From: an uncultured Acetobacteraceae bacterium
GTDB lineage: Bacteria > Pseudomonadota > Alphaproteobacteria > Acetobacterales > Acetobacteraceae
Direction: 5' to 3'
DNA: 37,306 nt
Assembly (NCBI GenBank): GCA_903877125.1
Contig: CAIRCM010000124.1
Span: 1-37,306, forward strand
How positions within the stretch are numbered: position 1 is the first letter of the stretch; each line of letters opens with the position of its first letter. This document shows, piece after piece, positions 16,011-26,268 of this stretch. Made by a program: the position numbers and the translations under genes. The notes below the pieces were generated by a model. The model ran no database searches, had not been told where the DNA came from, and saw only the letters and a list, made by a program, of their open reading frames with translations.

Positions 16011-16898
16011 ATGAAAATCGGTTTCGTCGGCCTCGGCATCATGGGTCGCCCCATGGCGATCAATCTCAAGAACGGTGGGCATGATCTGATCGTGCCGGAA
16101 CGCGCCAGCCTGACCGCGGAAATCCGCGCCGCCGCGACGGTCGTGGCCGACGCCAAGGCCGTGGCCGCGCAGTCCGAGGTCGTGATCCTGATGGTGCCCG
16201 ATACGCCGGACGTCGAGTCGGCCCTGTTCTCGGCCAACGGCGTGGCCGTGGGGCTCAAGAAGGGGACGCTGGTGATCGACATGTCCTCGATCAGCCCGGT
16301 CGCGACCAAGGATTTCGCCGCCCGGGTGAATGCCTTGGGTTGCGACTATCTCGATGCCCCGGTGTCCGGCGGGGAAGTCGGCGCGAAGGCCGCGAGCCTC
16401 ACGATCATGGTCGGCGGACCGGATGCCGCCTTCGCCCGCGCCAAGCCGCTGTTCGACCTCATGGGCAAGAACATCACCCATATCGGGTCGGAAAACGGCA
16501 CCGGCCAAACCTGCAAGGTCGCCAACCAGATCATCGTCGCGCTGAACATCCAGGCCGTGGCCGAGGCGCTCGTCTTCGCCTCCAAGGCCGGGGCCGATCC
16601 GGCCAAGGTGCGTTCCGCGCTGATGGGCGGCTTCGCGTCGTCGCGGATACTGGAGGTCCATGCCGAACGGATGCTGAATGGCACGTTCAATCCGGGCTTC
16701 CGGATCCGGCTGCACCAGAAGGACCTCAATCTCGCCCTGTCGTCGGCGAAGGACCTGGACCTGTCGCTGCCCAACACCGCCATCGCCCAGCAGATGATGG
16801 CGTCCTGCATGGCGCACGGGCACGGCGAACTCGACCACTCCGCCCTCGTGCTGGCGATCGAAAATATGGCCGGCTACAGCATGCGTGAGAAATCGTGA
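16011..16898 (+). CDS. garR: 2-hydroxy-3-oxopropionate (tartronate semialdehyde) reductase
   Basis: The product is 295 aa. The N-terminal Rossmann motif is IGFVGLGIMGRPMA, then DAPVSGGEVGAKAASLTIMVGG (substrate loop), and the catalytic Lys lies in GQTCKVANQ (about 170); the C-terminal beta-hydroxyacid dehydrogenase helical domain is complete. It reduces tartronate semialdehyde to D-glycerate with NAD(P)H. AAAAGGAG precedes the start, and hyi lies directly upstream, so they form an operon. Other 3-hydroxyisobutyrate-dehydrogenase-type substrates are possible, but the hyi neighbour makes this assignment the best. Confidence 0.92.
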   Translation: MKIGFVGLGIMGRPMAINLKNGGHDLIVPERASLTAEIRAAATVVADAKAVAAQSEVVILMVPDTPDVESALFSANGVAVGLKKGTLVIDMSSISPVATKDFAARVNALGCDYLDAPVSGGEVGAKAASLTIMVGGPDAAFARAKPLFDLMGKNITHIGSENGTGQTCKVANQIIVALNIQAVAEALVFASKAGADPAKVRSALMGGFASSRILEVHAERMLNGTFNPGFRIRLHQKDLNLALSSAKDLDLSLPNTAIAQQMMASCMAHGHGELDHSALVLAIENMAGYSMREKS

Positions 16899-16991
16899 TC
16901 GCTATCGCTGGCTGAGACCAAGTCATGTAAACCATCAGCAAGGTTGAAAAACAGGCCTGTGTGGAATAGGTAGCACGCAGTTACTGGTTCT

Positions 16992-17016
16992 GAGACTCGG
17001 CGCAACGCCGAGTCTC
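16992..17016. promoter_or_regulatory. Perfect 11-bp inverted repeat before the XRE regulator gene
   Basis: GAGACTCGGCG (16992-17002) and CGCCGAGTCTC (17006-17016) are exact complements around a CAA loop, ending 22 bases before the start of the XRE gene. No T-run follows, so an intrinsic terminator for garR is doubtful though a Rho-assisted one remains possible. Its place just ahead of an HTH gene fits an autoregulatory operator or an mRNA hairpin controlling translation of that gene. Confidence 0.55.
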
Positions 17017-17038
17017 CGAGCCGAACGGGGGCTCAAAA

Positions 17039-17929
17039 ATGTCCATGCGATTCACGGAAATCGGCCAGCAACTGCGCGCCTATCGTCTCGAATCGGGCCT
17101 GCGGGCCGAGGAAATCGCCGCCCGCCTCGGCGTCTCCCGCGCCGCGCTGTATCGGTACGAAAAGGGCGAGGTGATCAAGCTCGACACCATCAAGCGGCTG
17201 GCGGAACTGCTGAAGATTTCGCCCTTGTCGTTGTTGGGCATCGGCGTCGAGTACTATAGCCGACCCATCGGCTATGCCGAACGGGTCCGCCAGATCGAGG
17301 AGTCGGCCGACCAGACCCTGCAACTGACCGGGGCGCTCTGTTACCTCACGACATCCGACTCCTACGATGCGACCCTGGCCGCGGTGTTCGACGAAGTCTG
17401 CGAACAGGCCGGGGAGGACCGCGTGGCACTCCGCAGCCAGACCGAACAGCTCTTGAGCGTGATGAACGCGCGCAAGCGGATGTATGCAATGCGTCGGCCG
17501 GGGATTATCGGAATGGTTTCGGCCGCCGCGGTGAAGGAACTGTTGCGTGCGGGCATCGCCGCCGGCATCCCGGTGTCCGATCGCCTGCGCCGGATCTGCC
17601 GCGACGTCGCCGCGAAGGAAATCGAGCATATCGCGACACTGATGGAAACCGAACCGATGGGGCTGCAATTCGGCCTGATCGATCAGGTCGAACCTAGCGC
17701 CGCGTTCAAGATTTTGCGCGCGCGCGACAAGGTGTCCCTCGCCATCAACCCCTTCCGTCCGGACACCCATCCTGCTGCCCACACGGGTGTCGCGATGATC
17801 ACCGGTGCGGACGAAGCCGTCGCCGCGCATCAGCGCGTGGCGGAGGCCAATTGGCGCGATTCCATCAAGGGAGCATCGGGGGCGGCGCGTTTGCGTCAGT
17901 TGGTGGCCGCGGCGTCGGCTGGGGCATAA
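17039..17929 (+). CDS. XRE-family transcriptional regulator with a long unknown C-terminal domain
   Basis: The product is 296 aa. Residues 7-62 are a classic HTH_3 domain: IGQQLRAYRLESGLRAEEIA, then LGVSRAALYRYEKGEVIKLD and LAELLKISPLSLLGIG. The remaining ~230 residues form an all-alpha/mixed domain without a cupin or known ligand-binding motif; similar regulators occur beside aromatic or hydroxy-acid catabolic genes in alphaproteobacteria, but I cannot name the effector. It follows hyi-garR by 140 bases and may control them, itself, or the convergent permease. Its 3' end overlaps the convergent BT1-family gene by 65 bases, so their transcripts are antisense to each other there. Confidence 0.85.
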   Translation: MSMRFTEIGQQLRAYRLESGLRAEEIAARLGVSRAALYRYEKGEVIKLDTIKRLAELLKISPLSLLGIGVEYYSRPIGYAERVRQIEESADQTLQLTGALCYLTTSDSYDATLAAVFDEVCEQAGEDRVALRSQTEQLLSVMNARKRMYAMRRPGIIGMVSAAAVKELLRAGIAAGIPVSDRLRRICRDVAAKEIEHIATLMETEPMGLQFGLIDQVEPSAAFKILRARDKVSLAINPFRPDTHPAAHTGVAMITGADEAVAAHQRVAEANWRDSIKGASGAARLRQLVAAASAGA

Positions 17930-19121
17930 ACCGCAGCAACGGCCACGCGACCGCGGTGAAAGCCGCTGACACGATGATCAACGGCGCCAGCCGGCTCGCG
18001 AAAACATGTTCGTAAAGCGCCGATCCCACACTGTCCGATAGCGGTGTCGCGAGGTTGATCACCGACATCAGGGCGGCGAAGCCAAAGCCCTCCGCGCCCT
18101 CCGGACAGGCTTCGGCAGCCAGCGAAAGTGTGGCGATCGTGGCCAACATGTTGGCGATGCCGGTGACGAAATAAATCGCCACGGCGCTCCCCGAACCATC
18201 AAGGCCGAGGTAGGTCAGGGTCGTCACCACCCCGGCGGCGATGCTCAGCCGCAACATCGTTTTCGTGCTCAGGTGTCTGAGCACGCCGGTATAGAGCAGG
18301 CCACCAGCGATCCATCCGGCGGCGTTGACCGAAGACAGCAGACCGACGAAGCCCTGCGAGAAGCCGAGCGTGTCGGTCATGTGAAAATAGAGCGGCGTGC
18401 CGAAGCCGGGGCTGAAATAGTAACAGAACAGGTAGCCGGCGATCAGCCACAGCAGGCGCGAACGCAGCGCGCCCAGCAATGCGGCGAACCGCGCCCGCAA
18501 CGCCCCAATGTCGATCGGCGCCGGCGTTTCCGGCACCAGGATCAGCGCCGGCAGCACCGCCAACGGCGCGGCGGCGGCGATCCACGCAGCGGCGTGCAGC
18601 GCCGCGCCAGCCTCCAGCCGCTCAGCGAGCTGACCGCCGAGGAGCGAGGCCACGATCAGCGCGAGACTGAAAAACAACCACTGTTGATTGACGAAGCTGG
18701 CGCTGCGGCCGGTCCGCTTCCCGTTCTCGACAAGCAACGCGCCGCACAGCGTGCTGGAAACGGCCATGGCAATCGCGGTCAGCACCAAAGCCGGTACGAT
18801 ATCGCGCGGCGCGGATACCAGGGCAACGCCGACGAAGGCGAGCGCGCCGGCCAGATTGGCGACGATCAGCCAGGCGCGCCGCCGCGATCCGAACAGCGGC
18901 AGAAAATCGGAGATCAGGCCATACAGCGGCTTGATCACCCAGGGCAGGTCCACCACCGCGAGCGACACGCTCACCTCGGTCGGTCCCCAGCCCTGTGTCT
19001 GCTTCAGATAATGCGTCAGCGGCTGCCAGACGATGCCCGATTTGGCCTGCCCGATCCCCTCCACGACGTAGACGATGGCGAAGAACCACATCAGGCGCGG
19101 GATGGCGGGGGAGGGGGACAT
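17865..19121 (-). CDS. BT1 (folate/biopterin)-family MFS transporter
   Basis: The product is 418 aa with about twelve membrane helices and a Pro-rich C-terminus. The segment DLPWVIKPLYGLISDFLPLFG, then SRRRAWLI, is the characteristic loop of the BT1/folate-biopterin branch of the major facilitator superfamily, and the second-half loop YLFCYYFSPGFGTPLYFHMTD is likewise typical. Known members carry folates, pterins or S-adenosylmethionine in protists, plants and cyanobacteria; the bacterial substrate is unknown. It is divergent from hyuA (108 bases between starts) and its last 65 bases overlap the XRE regulator tail to tail. Confidence 0.85.
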   Translation of the reverse strand: MSPSPAIPRLMWFFAIVYVVEGIGQAKSGIVWQPLTHYLKQTQGWGPTEVSVSLAVVDLPWVIKPLYGLISDFLPLFGSRRRAWLIVANLAGALAFVGVALVSAPRDIVPALVLTAIAMAVSSTLCGALLVENGKRTGRSASFVNQQWLFFSLALIVASLLGGQLAERLEAGAALHAAAWIAAAAPLAVLPALILVPETPAPIDIGALRARFAALLGALRSRLLWLIAGYLFCYYFSPGFGTPLYFHMTDTLGFSQGFVGLLSSVNAAGWIAGGLLYTGVLRHLSTKTMLRLSIAAGVVTTLTYLGLDGSGSAVAIYFVTGIANMLATIATLSLAAEACPEGAEGFGFAALMSVINLATPLSDSVGSALYEHVFASRLAPLIIVSAAFTAVAWPLLRFMPQPTPRPPTDANAPPPMLP

Positions 19122-19229
19122 GCTTGGCGAACGTGCATGACACGCTGATCCGGAACAAGGCCCGGCAACACACGTTGCCCAAAAAGCAAGCCTGGGCGAC
19201 GATGCGCCGGATCAAACGGAGTTCCCCCC

Positions 19230-21308
19230 ATGGCCTGGCGCATCGGCATCGACATCGGCGGCACCTTCACCGACGTCGCCTTGGTGGAGGAAGGCACCGG
19301 CCGTATCGGCATCGCCAAGGTACTGACCACGCCCCATGACTTTGGGGAGGCCGTGATCGACGGCATCGGCAAGGGACTGGCGGAAAACGGTATCGACCCG
19401 GCCGATGTCGCGCTGCTCTCCCACGCCACCACCGTCGTCACCAACGCCCTGCTCGAACAGAAGGGCGCCAAGGCCGGATTCATCGCCACGCGCGGTTTCC
19501 GCGATCTTCTGGAACTCCGCCGCTCCTCCCGACCCGACCTCTACGATCTCTTCCAGGATGCGCCGAACGTGTTGATCCCGCGTCGCTACCGCTATGAGAT
19601 CACCGAACGTATCGACGCCCAGGGCGAAGTCGTCACCCCCTTGGCCGAGGACGAACTGCCCGCGCTGATCGAAGCCATTCGCGCCGCCGGTCTGAAGACC
19701 ATCGCCGTGTCGTTCCTGTTCTCCTTTTTGAATGACGCGCATGAACGCCGTGTCGGTGCCGCCCTGCGCGCGGCGCTGCCCGACGTCGGGGTGTTCCTGT
19801 CCTGCGAGGTCCTGCCGGAAATCCGCGAGTTCGAACGGGCCAGCACTACCGCCGTCTGTGCCTATGTCGGCCCGTTGCTCGCCGGCTACCTCGACCGCCT
19901 GTCGCAGGCAACGTCGGCGCTTGGCCTGCCGCCGCTGCATGTCATGGGGTCCTCGGGCGGCGTGTTTGACATCGCCGAGGGTTTGCGTATGCCCGCCATG
20001 GCGGTCGAATCCGGCCCTGCCGCCGGTGTGATCGCGGCCCAGCTCGCCGGACGCCAGCTCGACCGGCCCAATCTGATTTCCTTCGACATGGGCGGCACCA
20101 CCGCCAAGGCCAGCGTCATCGTGAACGGGGAAGTCGCCGTGACCGCCGAATACGAGGTCGGTGGGGCGGCGAACGCCAAGCGCTGGATGCACGGCACCGG
20201 CCATCCGATTCGCGTGCCGGTCATCGACCTCGCCGAGGTCAGCGCCGGCGGCGGGTCGATCGCCTGGGTCGATCCGGGCGGAGCACTGAAAGTCGGGCCG
20301 CACAGCGCCGGTGCGGCGCCGGGGCCGGCGGCCTATGGGCGCGGCGGCGTGCATCCCACCGTCACCGACGCCAACGTCGTCCTCGGCTACCTCGACCGCT
20401 CCGCACTGCTCGGCGGCGGCCTGCCGATCGACGCCGCCGCCGCGGAAAAAGCGGTGCTGACCGACGTCGGCGCGCATTACGGGCTCTCGGCCGCGGATGC
20501 CGCCGAACGGATCGTGCGGATCGTGAACAGCAACATGGCGCAGGCGCTGCGGATCGTGTCGGTCGAACGCGGCCACGACCCGCGCGAGTTCAGCCTGATC
20601 GCCTTCGGTGGCGCCGGCCCGGTGCATGCGGTCGCCCTGGCCGAGGAACTCGGTATCCCCGAAGTCATCATCCCCCCCGCCCCCGGCGCCTTCTCGGCCC
20701 TTGGGCTGGTGGCGACCGACCTCAAGCGCGATTACGCCCGCACGCTGTATGCCGACCTCGGGTCCGTCACCCCCGAACGCGTCGCGGAGGTCTTCGCGGC
20801 GATGGAGGAAGCGGGGGCAGCCATGCTGCAAGCCGCGGGGGTGCCCGAGGAACGCCGCGCTTTGGTGCGCTCCGCCGACGTGCGCTACCGGCGCCAGGCT
20901 TACGAACTCAACATCCCCGTCGCCGACGGTGCGGTGACCCGGGGGGCGCTGGATACACTGGCGGCGTCATTCCATGCCAGACATGAACAGACCTACGGCC
21001 ATGCCAACCGGACCGAGGGGGTGCAACTGGTGACGCTCCGCCTCACCGCGCTGGGCCGACGTGCCGATCTGCGCCTCGCCCAGACCGGCGACGCGGCGGC
21101 GGCGAAGGTGCGGCAACGCGACGTCTGGTTCCCCGAGGCCGGCTTCGTCCCGACCGATGTCCATTGGCGCGACGGTCTGATGCCCGGCACGACCTTGGCC
21201 GGTCCGGCGATCGTCGAGGCGCTGGATTCGACCATTGTCGTCCTGCCGGGCTGGCGGGTCCTGGTCGATGCCATGGGGTATCTGCGGATCACACGGTCCG
21301 CCGCGTGA
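19230..21308 (+). CDS. hyuA: Hydantoinase/oxoprolinase A-type ATP-dependent subunit (HyuA), without a HyuB neighbour
   Basis: The product is 692 aa, the normal HyuA length. The sugar-kinase/Hsp70-like phosphate loops are visible: GIDIGGTFTDVALVE at the N-terminus, SHATTVVTNALLEQKGAKAG, and FDMGGTTAKASVI at mid-protein, with the conserved SAGGGSIAWVD and SLIAFGGAGPVHA motifs. The family hydrolyses cyclic amides (hydantoins, 5-oxoproline) or carboxylates ketones at ATP expense, usually with a separate HyuB subunit. Neither side carries hyuB: BT1 lies upstream and hemJ converges with zero bases between stop codons. It may pair with a HyuB elsewhere or act alone. GGAG precedes the ATG. Confidence 0.92.
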   Translation: MAWRIGIDIGGTFTDVALVEEGTGRIGIAKVLTTPHDFGEAVIDGIGKGLAENGIDPADVALLSHATTVVTNALLEQKGAKAGFIATRGFRDLLELRRSSRPDLYDLFQDAPNVLIPRRYRYEITERIDAQGEVVTPLAEDELPALIEAIRAAGLKTIAVSFLFSFLNDAHERRVGAALRAALPDVGVFLSCEVLPEIREFERASTTAVCAYVGPLLAGYLDRLSQATSALGLPPLHVMGSSGGVFDIAEGLRMPAMAVESGPAAGVIAAQLAGRQLDRPNLISFDMGGTTAKASVIVNGEVAVTAEYEVGGAANAKRWMHGTGHPIRVPVIDLAEVSAGGGSIAWVDPGGALKVGPHSAGAAPGPAAYGRGGVHPTVTDANVVLGYLDRSALLGGGLPIDAAAAEKAVLTDVGAHYGLSAADAAERIVRIVNSNMAQALRIVSVERGHDPREFSLIAFGGAGPVHAVALAEELGIPEVIIPPAPGAFSALGLVATDLKRDYARTLYADLGSVTPERVAEVFAAMEEAGAAMLQAAGVPEERRALVRSADVRYRRQAYELNIPVADGAVTRGALDTLAASFHARHEQTYGHANRTEGVQLVTLRLTALGRRADLRLAQTGDAAAAKVRQRDVWFPEAGFVPTDVHWRDGLMPGTTLAGPAIVEALDSTIVVLPGWRVLVDAMGYLRITRSAA

Positions 21309-21758
21309 TCAGGGACGCACGATGACCATGATCACGATCGCCGCCAGCAGCAGCGTCGGAACCTCATTGGCGATCCGGTAGTAGCGGTGCGATTTGCGGT
21401 TTCGGTCATTCTGAAACATCCGCTGCCACTTCGACAGCGCGCCATGATAGCCCGACATCAGCAACACCGCGGCAAGCTTGACGTGCCACCACGTCGCCGA
21501 CCAGTCGACGATGCCGGGCGTCAGCACCAGCATCGTCCCGAACGTCCAGGTCGCGATCATCGCGGGATTGATGATCTGCTTCAGCAGCCGATATTCCATC
21601 AGCTTGAAGCGTTCGCTCTCCGCTGAACCCTCCTGGACGTCGCAGTGGTAGACGAACAGGCGCGGCAGGTAGAACATGCCGGCCATCCACGCCACCATCG
21701 AAATGACGTGGAACGCCTTGGTCCAGGGGTAGAGGTTGACGAAGAACGGGATCGTCAC
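21309..21758 (-). CDS. hemJ: HemJ-type protoporphyrinogen IX oxidase
   Basis: The product is 149 aa with four membrane helices. The conserved FHVISMVAWMAGMFYLPRLFVYH segment carries the haem-ligand His, and WWHVKLAAVLLMSGYHG and RYYRIANEVPTLLL complete the HemJ (former UPF0093) pattern. HemJ oxidises protoporphyrinogen IX in the membrane, an essential haem step in bacteria lacking HemG and HemY. The GTG start overlaps the MBL-hydrolase stop as GTGA (21755-21758). It is therefore the last gene of the liv operon, an unusual place for a haem gene. Confidence 0.92.
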   Translation of the reverse strand: MTIPFFVNLYPWTKAFHVISMVAWMAGMFYLPRLFVYHCDVQEGSAESERFKLMEYRLLKQIINPAMIATWTFGTMLVLTPGIVDWSATWWHVKLAAVLLMSGYHGALSKWQRMFQNDRNRKSHRYYRIANEVPTLLLAAIVIMVIVRP

Positions 21759-22549
21759 ATGTTCGGCTCGACGTCCAGACGCACCGCGATGCCCTCCAGC
21801 CCCGCGGCGGCGGCCGGATAGCGGTCCAGCACCAGCGGATCGTGGCCCGGAATGATCGCGTTGCGGTGGCTGGCCAGTTTGCGCATGGTTGCGTAGCCGT
21901 TCAGCGTGTCCTCATGGCTGTGCACGATCGGAAACGCTCGGCCTTCTTCCATATTGGCGTAGAAGTGGCTGGCATCCGCCGCCAGCACCATCCAGCCACG
22001 CTGCGTCCACACCCGCACGACTTGCAGGCCCTTGCTGTGTCCGCCGACATGGTGGACGGTCACGCCCTCGGCGATTTCGTCCACGCCGTCATGGAACGCC
22101 ACCCGCCCGGCGTAGAGCTTGCGGACGATGTTGACGACGTCCTCTTCCTCGAACGGGCCGCGCAGGCCGGGGTGGCAGATGCAACGTCCGGTGCAATATT
22201 CCATCTCCTTGTCCTGGAGGTGGTATTTCGCCCGCGGAAACATGTCGTAGTTGCCGCAATGGTCGTAGTGCATGTGCGACAGGATCACGTCCTCGACCTG
22301 ATCCGGCTCCACCCCGATCGCCTTCAGGCCCACGGCGGGGGAGCGCAGGAATTGCCGCCCCCGCTTGATGCCCATCGCCTCATCGAAGCCGGTATCGAGG
22401 ACGATGGCCCTCGATCCCTGCTTGATCGCCCATACGAAGTAATCCAACGGCATCGGCGCATCGTGCGGATCGCCGCCGATGAAGTTGTTGGATCGCCGAG
22501 CCGCGGGGTTGTGGGCGTAGCGGACGGCGTAGATTTCGTACGGCGTCAC
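21755..22549 (-). CDS. Metallo-beta-lactamase-fold hydrolase, N-acyl-homoserine-lactonase-like
   Basis: The product is 264 aa if begun at the GTG of 22547-22549, which overlaps the preceding stop as GTGA; the longer open frame would run into the upstream gene. The di-metal site is complete: LSHMHYDHCGN (HxHxDH), VHHVGGHSKG, AADASHFYAN and IIPGHDP. This arrangement resembles the AttM/AiiA-type lactonase branch, but a lactone or ester intermediate of the imported substrate is as likely as a quorum signal. It sits between the Liv binding protein and hemJ and is translationally coupled to both. Confidence 0.85.
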   Translation of the reverse strand: MTPYEIYAVRYAHNPAARRSNNFIGGDPHDAPMPLDYFVWAIKQGSRAIVLDTGFDEAMGIKRGRQFLRSPAVGLKAIGVEPDQVEDVILSHMHYDHCGNYDMFPRAKYHLQDKEMEYCTGRCICHPGLRGPFEEEDVVNIVRKLYAGRVAFHDGVDEIAEGVTVHHVGGHSKGLQVVRVWTQRGWMVLAADASHFYANMEEGRAFPIVHSHEDTLNGYATMRKLASHRNAIIPGHDPLVLDRYPAAAAGLEGIAVRLDVEPNM

Positions 22550-23775
22550 GACGATTTCGGCCAGAACGCCGGGGTGGTCGCGATCGATTCCGGGAACACC
22601 GGCATTGGGACCCCATTGTGGTACTGCACGACGCAAAGCTGTGCACCCTTGCGCCGGCCCTTTTCATCGTAGCTGACGTGCCCGTCGGGGAACAGGTCGG
22701 CCGGGCCGGTCGTCAGGTCCATGCTGTGCAGCGCCGCCGCGACCTTGTGCCGGTCGGCGGACTTGGCCATGTCGATGGCCGCCGCGAGGATCGAGACGTG
22801 GGCATAGGCGAAGATCGAATCGTGTCCGAACCAAGGTTCCTTCGTCCGCTCGACGAAGCGCTTGCCCAGTTCAGCCGCCTTCTTGCCGGGCCAATCGGCC
22901 AGCGCGACGATCACGCCTTCCACATTCTCCGGCGCGGTCAGCTTTGTCAGTTCGGGTGCGCACCAGTGGCCGCCACCGCCGATCAGCGGCATTTTCTTCG
23001 CCGACAGACCGAATTCGGCGAATTTCTCGACCAGCAGCTTGTCGTCGCCCACGTTGGTCGACTGCAGCAGCACGAAGTCGGGCTTGCCTGAACGCAGTTT
23101 CTGCACGATCGATGTCGCATCCGACAACGGCGGGGCAAACACTTCGTCGACGACGAGCGTCAGCCCCTGCTCCTTGAAAACGTGGTCTTTCAAGGGCTTG
23201 TAGAAGCTCATGGAGGAAGCGGAGTTGTCGCCCACGATCGCGACCTTGGTGGGCTTCTTGCCGGTGGCTTTCTCAGCCAGCTTCATGATGATCGGCACGA
23301 CTTCCGCGGCTTGCGCGTCCGCCGTCGGCGACGACTGGAACACGTATTTGAAGCCCCGGCCGGTGATCGCGTCGGAATAGGACAGCGTCATCCACGGCAG
23401 TTCGGCGCGTTCGGTCACTTCGGTGATCGCCAGCGTGAAGCTCGACAGCCAGGCACCGAAACCACCGGCCAGATCCGGTTCCTGCGCGACCATCCGCTGA
23501 GCCGCGTCTTTGGCCTTTTCAGCCGAATCGCCGGCGTCGAATTCCACCAGCTTGATCTTCGCCCCGCCCAGCGACTTGATCCCGCCGGCGGCGTTGATGT
23601 CGTCGACGGCCATCCGCGCGCCCATCTGCTCCAGCAGGCCCGACCGCGCCCAAGGGCCGGACAGCGGCACCATCATCGCGATTTTGACTTCGGCCGGATC
23701 GGCTGCGCGCGCGGCACGGCTGCCCGCGAGGGCGGCTGCGCCGGCAAGGGCGGTTCGGCGAGTGATTTGAGTCAT
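22546..23775 (-). CDS. Branched-chain amino-acid-type ABC substrate-binding protein (Tat or Sec exported)
   Basis: The product is 409 aa with an N-terminal export signal (TRRTALAGAAALAGSRAARA), whose paired Arg suggests the Tat route. The mature part is a Leu/Ile/Val-binding-type periplasmic protein (Peripla_BP_6): KIAMMVPLSGPWARSG, DDINAAGGIKSLGG, then GGFGAWLSSFTLAITEV and later FAYAHVSILAAAIDMAKS. LivK-like proteins bind amino acids, amides, urea or aromatic acids; the ligand is not readable. GGGAG precedes the ATG. It lies 22 bases after livF and overlaps the MBL gene by four. Confidence 0.92.
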   Translation of the reverse strand: MTQITRRTALAGAAALAGSRAARAADPAEVKIAMMVPLSGPWARSGLLEQMGARMAVDDINAAGGIKSLGGAKIKLVEFDAGDSAEKAKDAAQRMVAQEPDLAGGFGAWLSSFTLAITEVTERAELPWMTLSYSDAITGRGFKYVFQSSPTADAQAAEVVPIIMKLAEKATGKKPTKVAIVGDNSASSMSFYKPLKDHVFKEQGLTLVVDEVFAPPLSDATSIVQKLRSGKPDFVLLQSTNVGDDKLLVEKFAEFGLSAKKMPLIGGGGHWCAPELTKLTAPENVEGVIVALADWPGKKAAELGKRFVERTKEPWFGHDSIFAYAHVSILAAAIDMAKSADRHKVAAALHSMDLTTGPADLFPDGHVSYDEKGRRKGAQLCVVQYHNGVPMPVFPESIATTPAFWPKSS

Positions 23776-23797
23776 GGTCGGTCTCTCCCAGTTTCGT

Positions 23798-24500
23798 TCA
23801 GGTCAGGCCCAGATACGATTTCCGTACCCGGTCGTCGGCAAGCAGCGTCTCATACGGTCCGTCCAGCACCATATGTCCGGTTTCGAGCACGTAGCCGTGA
23901 TCGGACAGTTCCAGCGCCTCGGCGACGCGCTGTTCAACCAGCAGAATTGTCACGCCGTCTTCCTTGTGGATCTGCTGGACGCGTTCGAAAATCGTGTCGG
24001 TCACCGCGGGCGCGAGGCCCATCGACGGCTCGTCGAGCATGAGCAGGCGCGGTGCGCAGGCCAGGCCGCGGCCAATGGCGACCATCTGCTGCTCCCCGCC
24101 CGACAAGGTGCCGGCCAACTGTTGCGCCCGTTCGGCCAGGATGGGGAAAAGCGTGTGAATACGCTCCAGCGTATGGCTCCATTTGGCGCGTCCGGCCTCG
24201 GGGTAGGCGCCCATTTCCAGGTTTTCCCGCACCGTCAGGGTTTTGAACACCTGCCGCCCCTCCGGCACATGCGCAATCCCGAGATGCGCGCGCTGCGACG
24301 CGGATATCGTGGCGAGGTCCTTGCCGAGGAAGGTTATTTTTCCGGCGGCCGGTTTCACGACGCCCGAGATGGTCTTGAACAGCGTGGTCTTGCCCGCGCC
24401 GTTCGGCCCGACAACGGTGACGAACTGGCCTTCGCCCACCGTCAGCGACACGTCCGTCAGCGCCCGCAGGCCGCCGTAAGACACGGAAAGATTGGAAATC

Positions 24501-24508
<8 letters not shown>
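23798..24508 (-). CDS. livF: LivF-type ABC transporter ATPase
   Basis: The product is 236 aa, standard for LivF. The motifs are complete: Walker A GPNGAGKTTLFKTI, signature LSGGEQQMVAIGRGL, Walker B LLMLDEPSMGLAP and the H-loop region ILLVEQRV. It forms the ATPase dimer with the LivG domain of the upstream fusion. Its start codon overlaps the fusion stop by eight bases (ATGCTTGA). Confidence 0.95.
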
Positions 24509-26267
<1,759 letters not shown>

Positions 26268-26268
26268 G

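Noticed and set aside
19212-20831. 539-codon open frame on the minus strand inside hyuA
   Set aside because: It is a composition shadow of hyuA with Gly/Arg/His-rich sequence and no family features.
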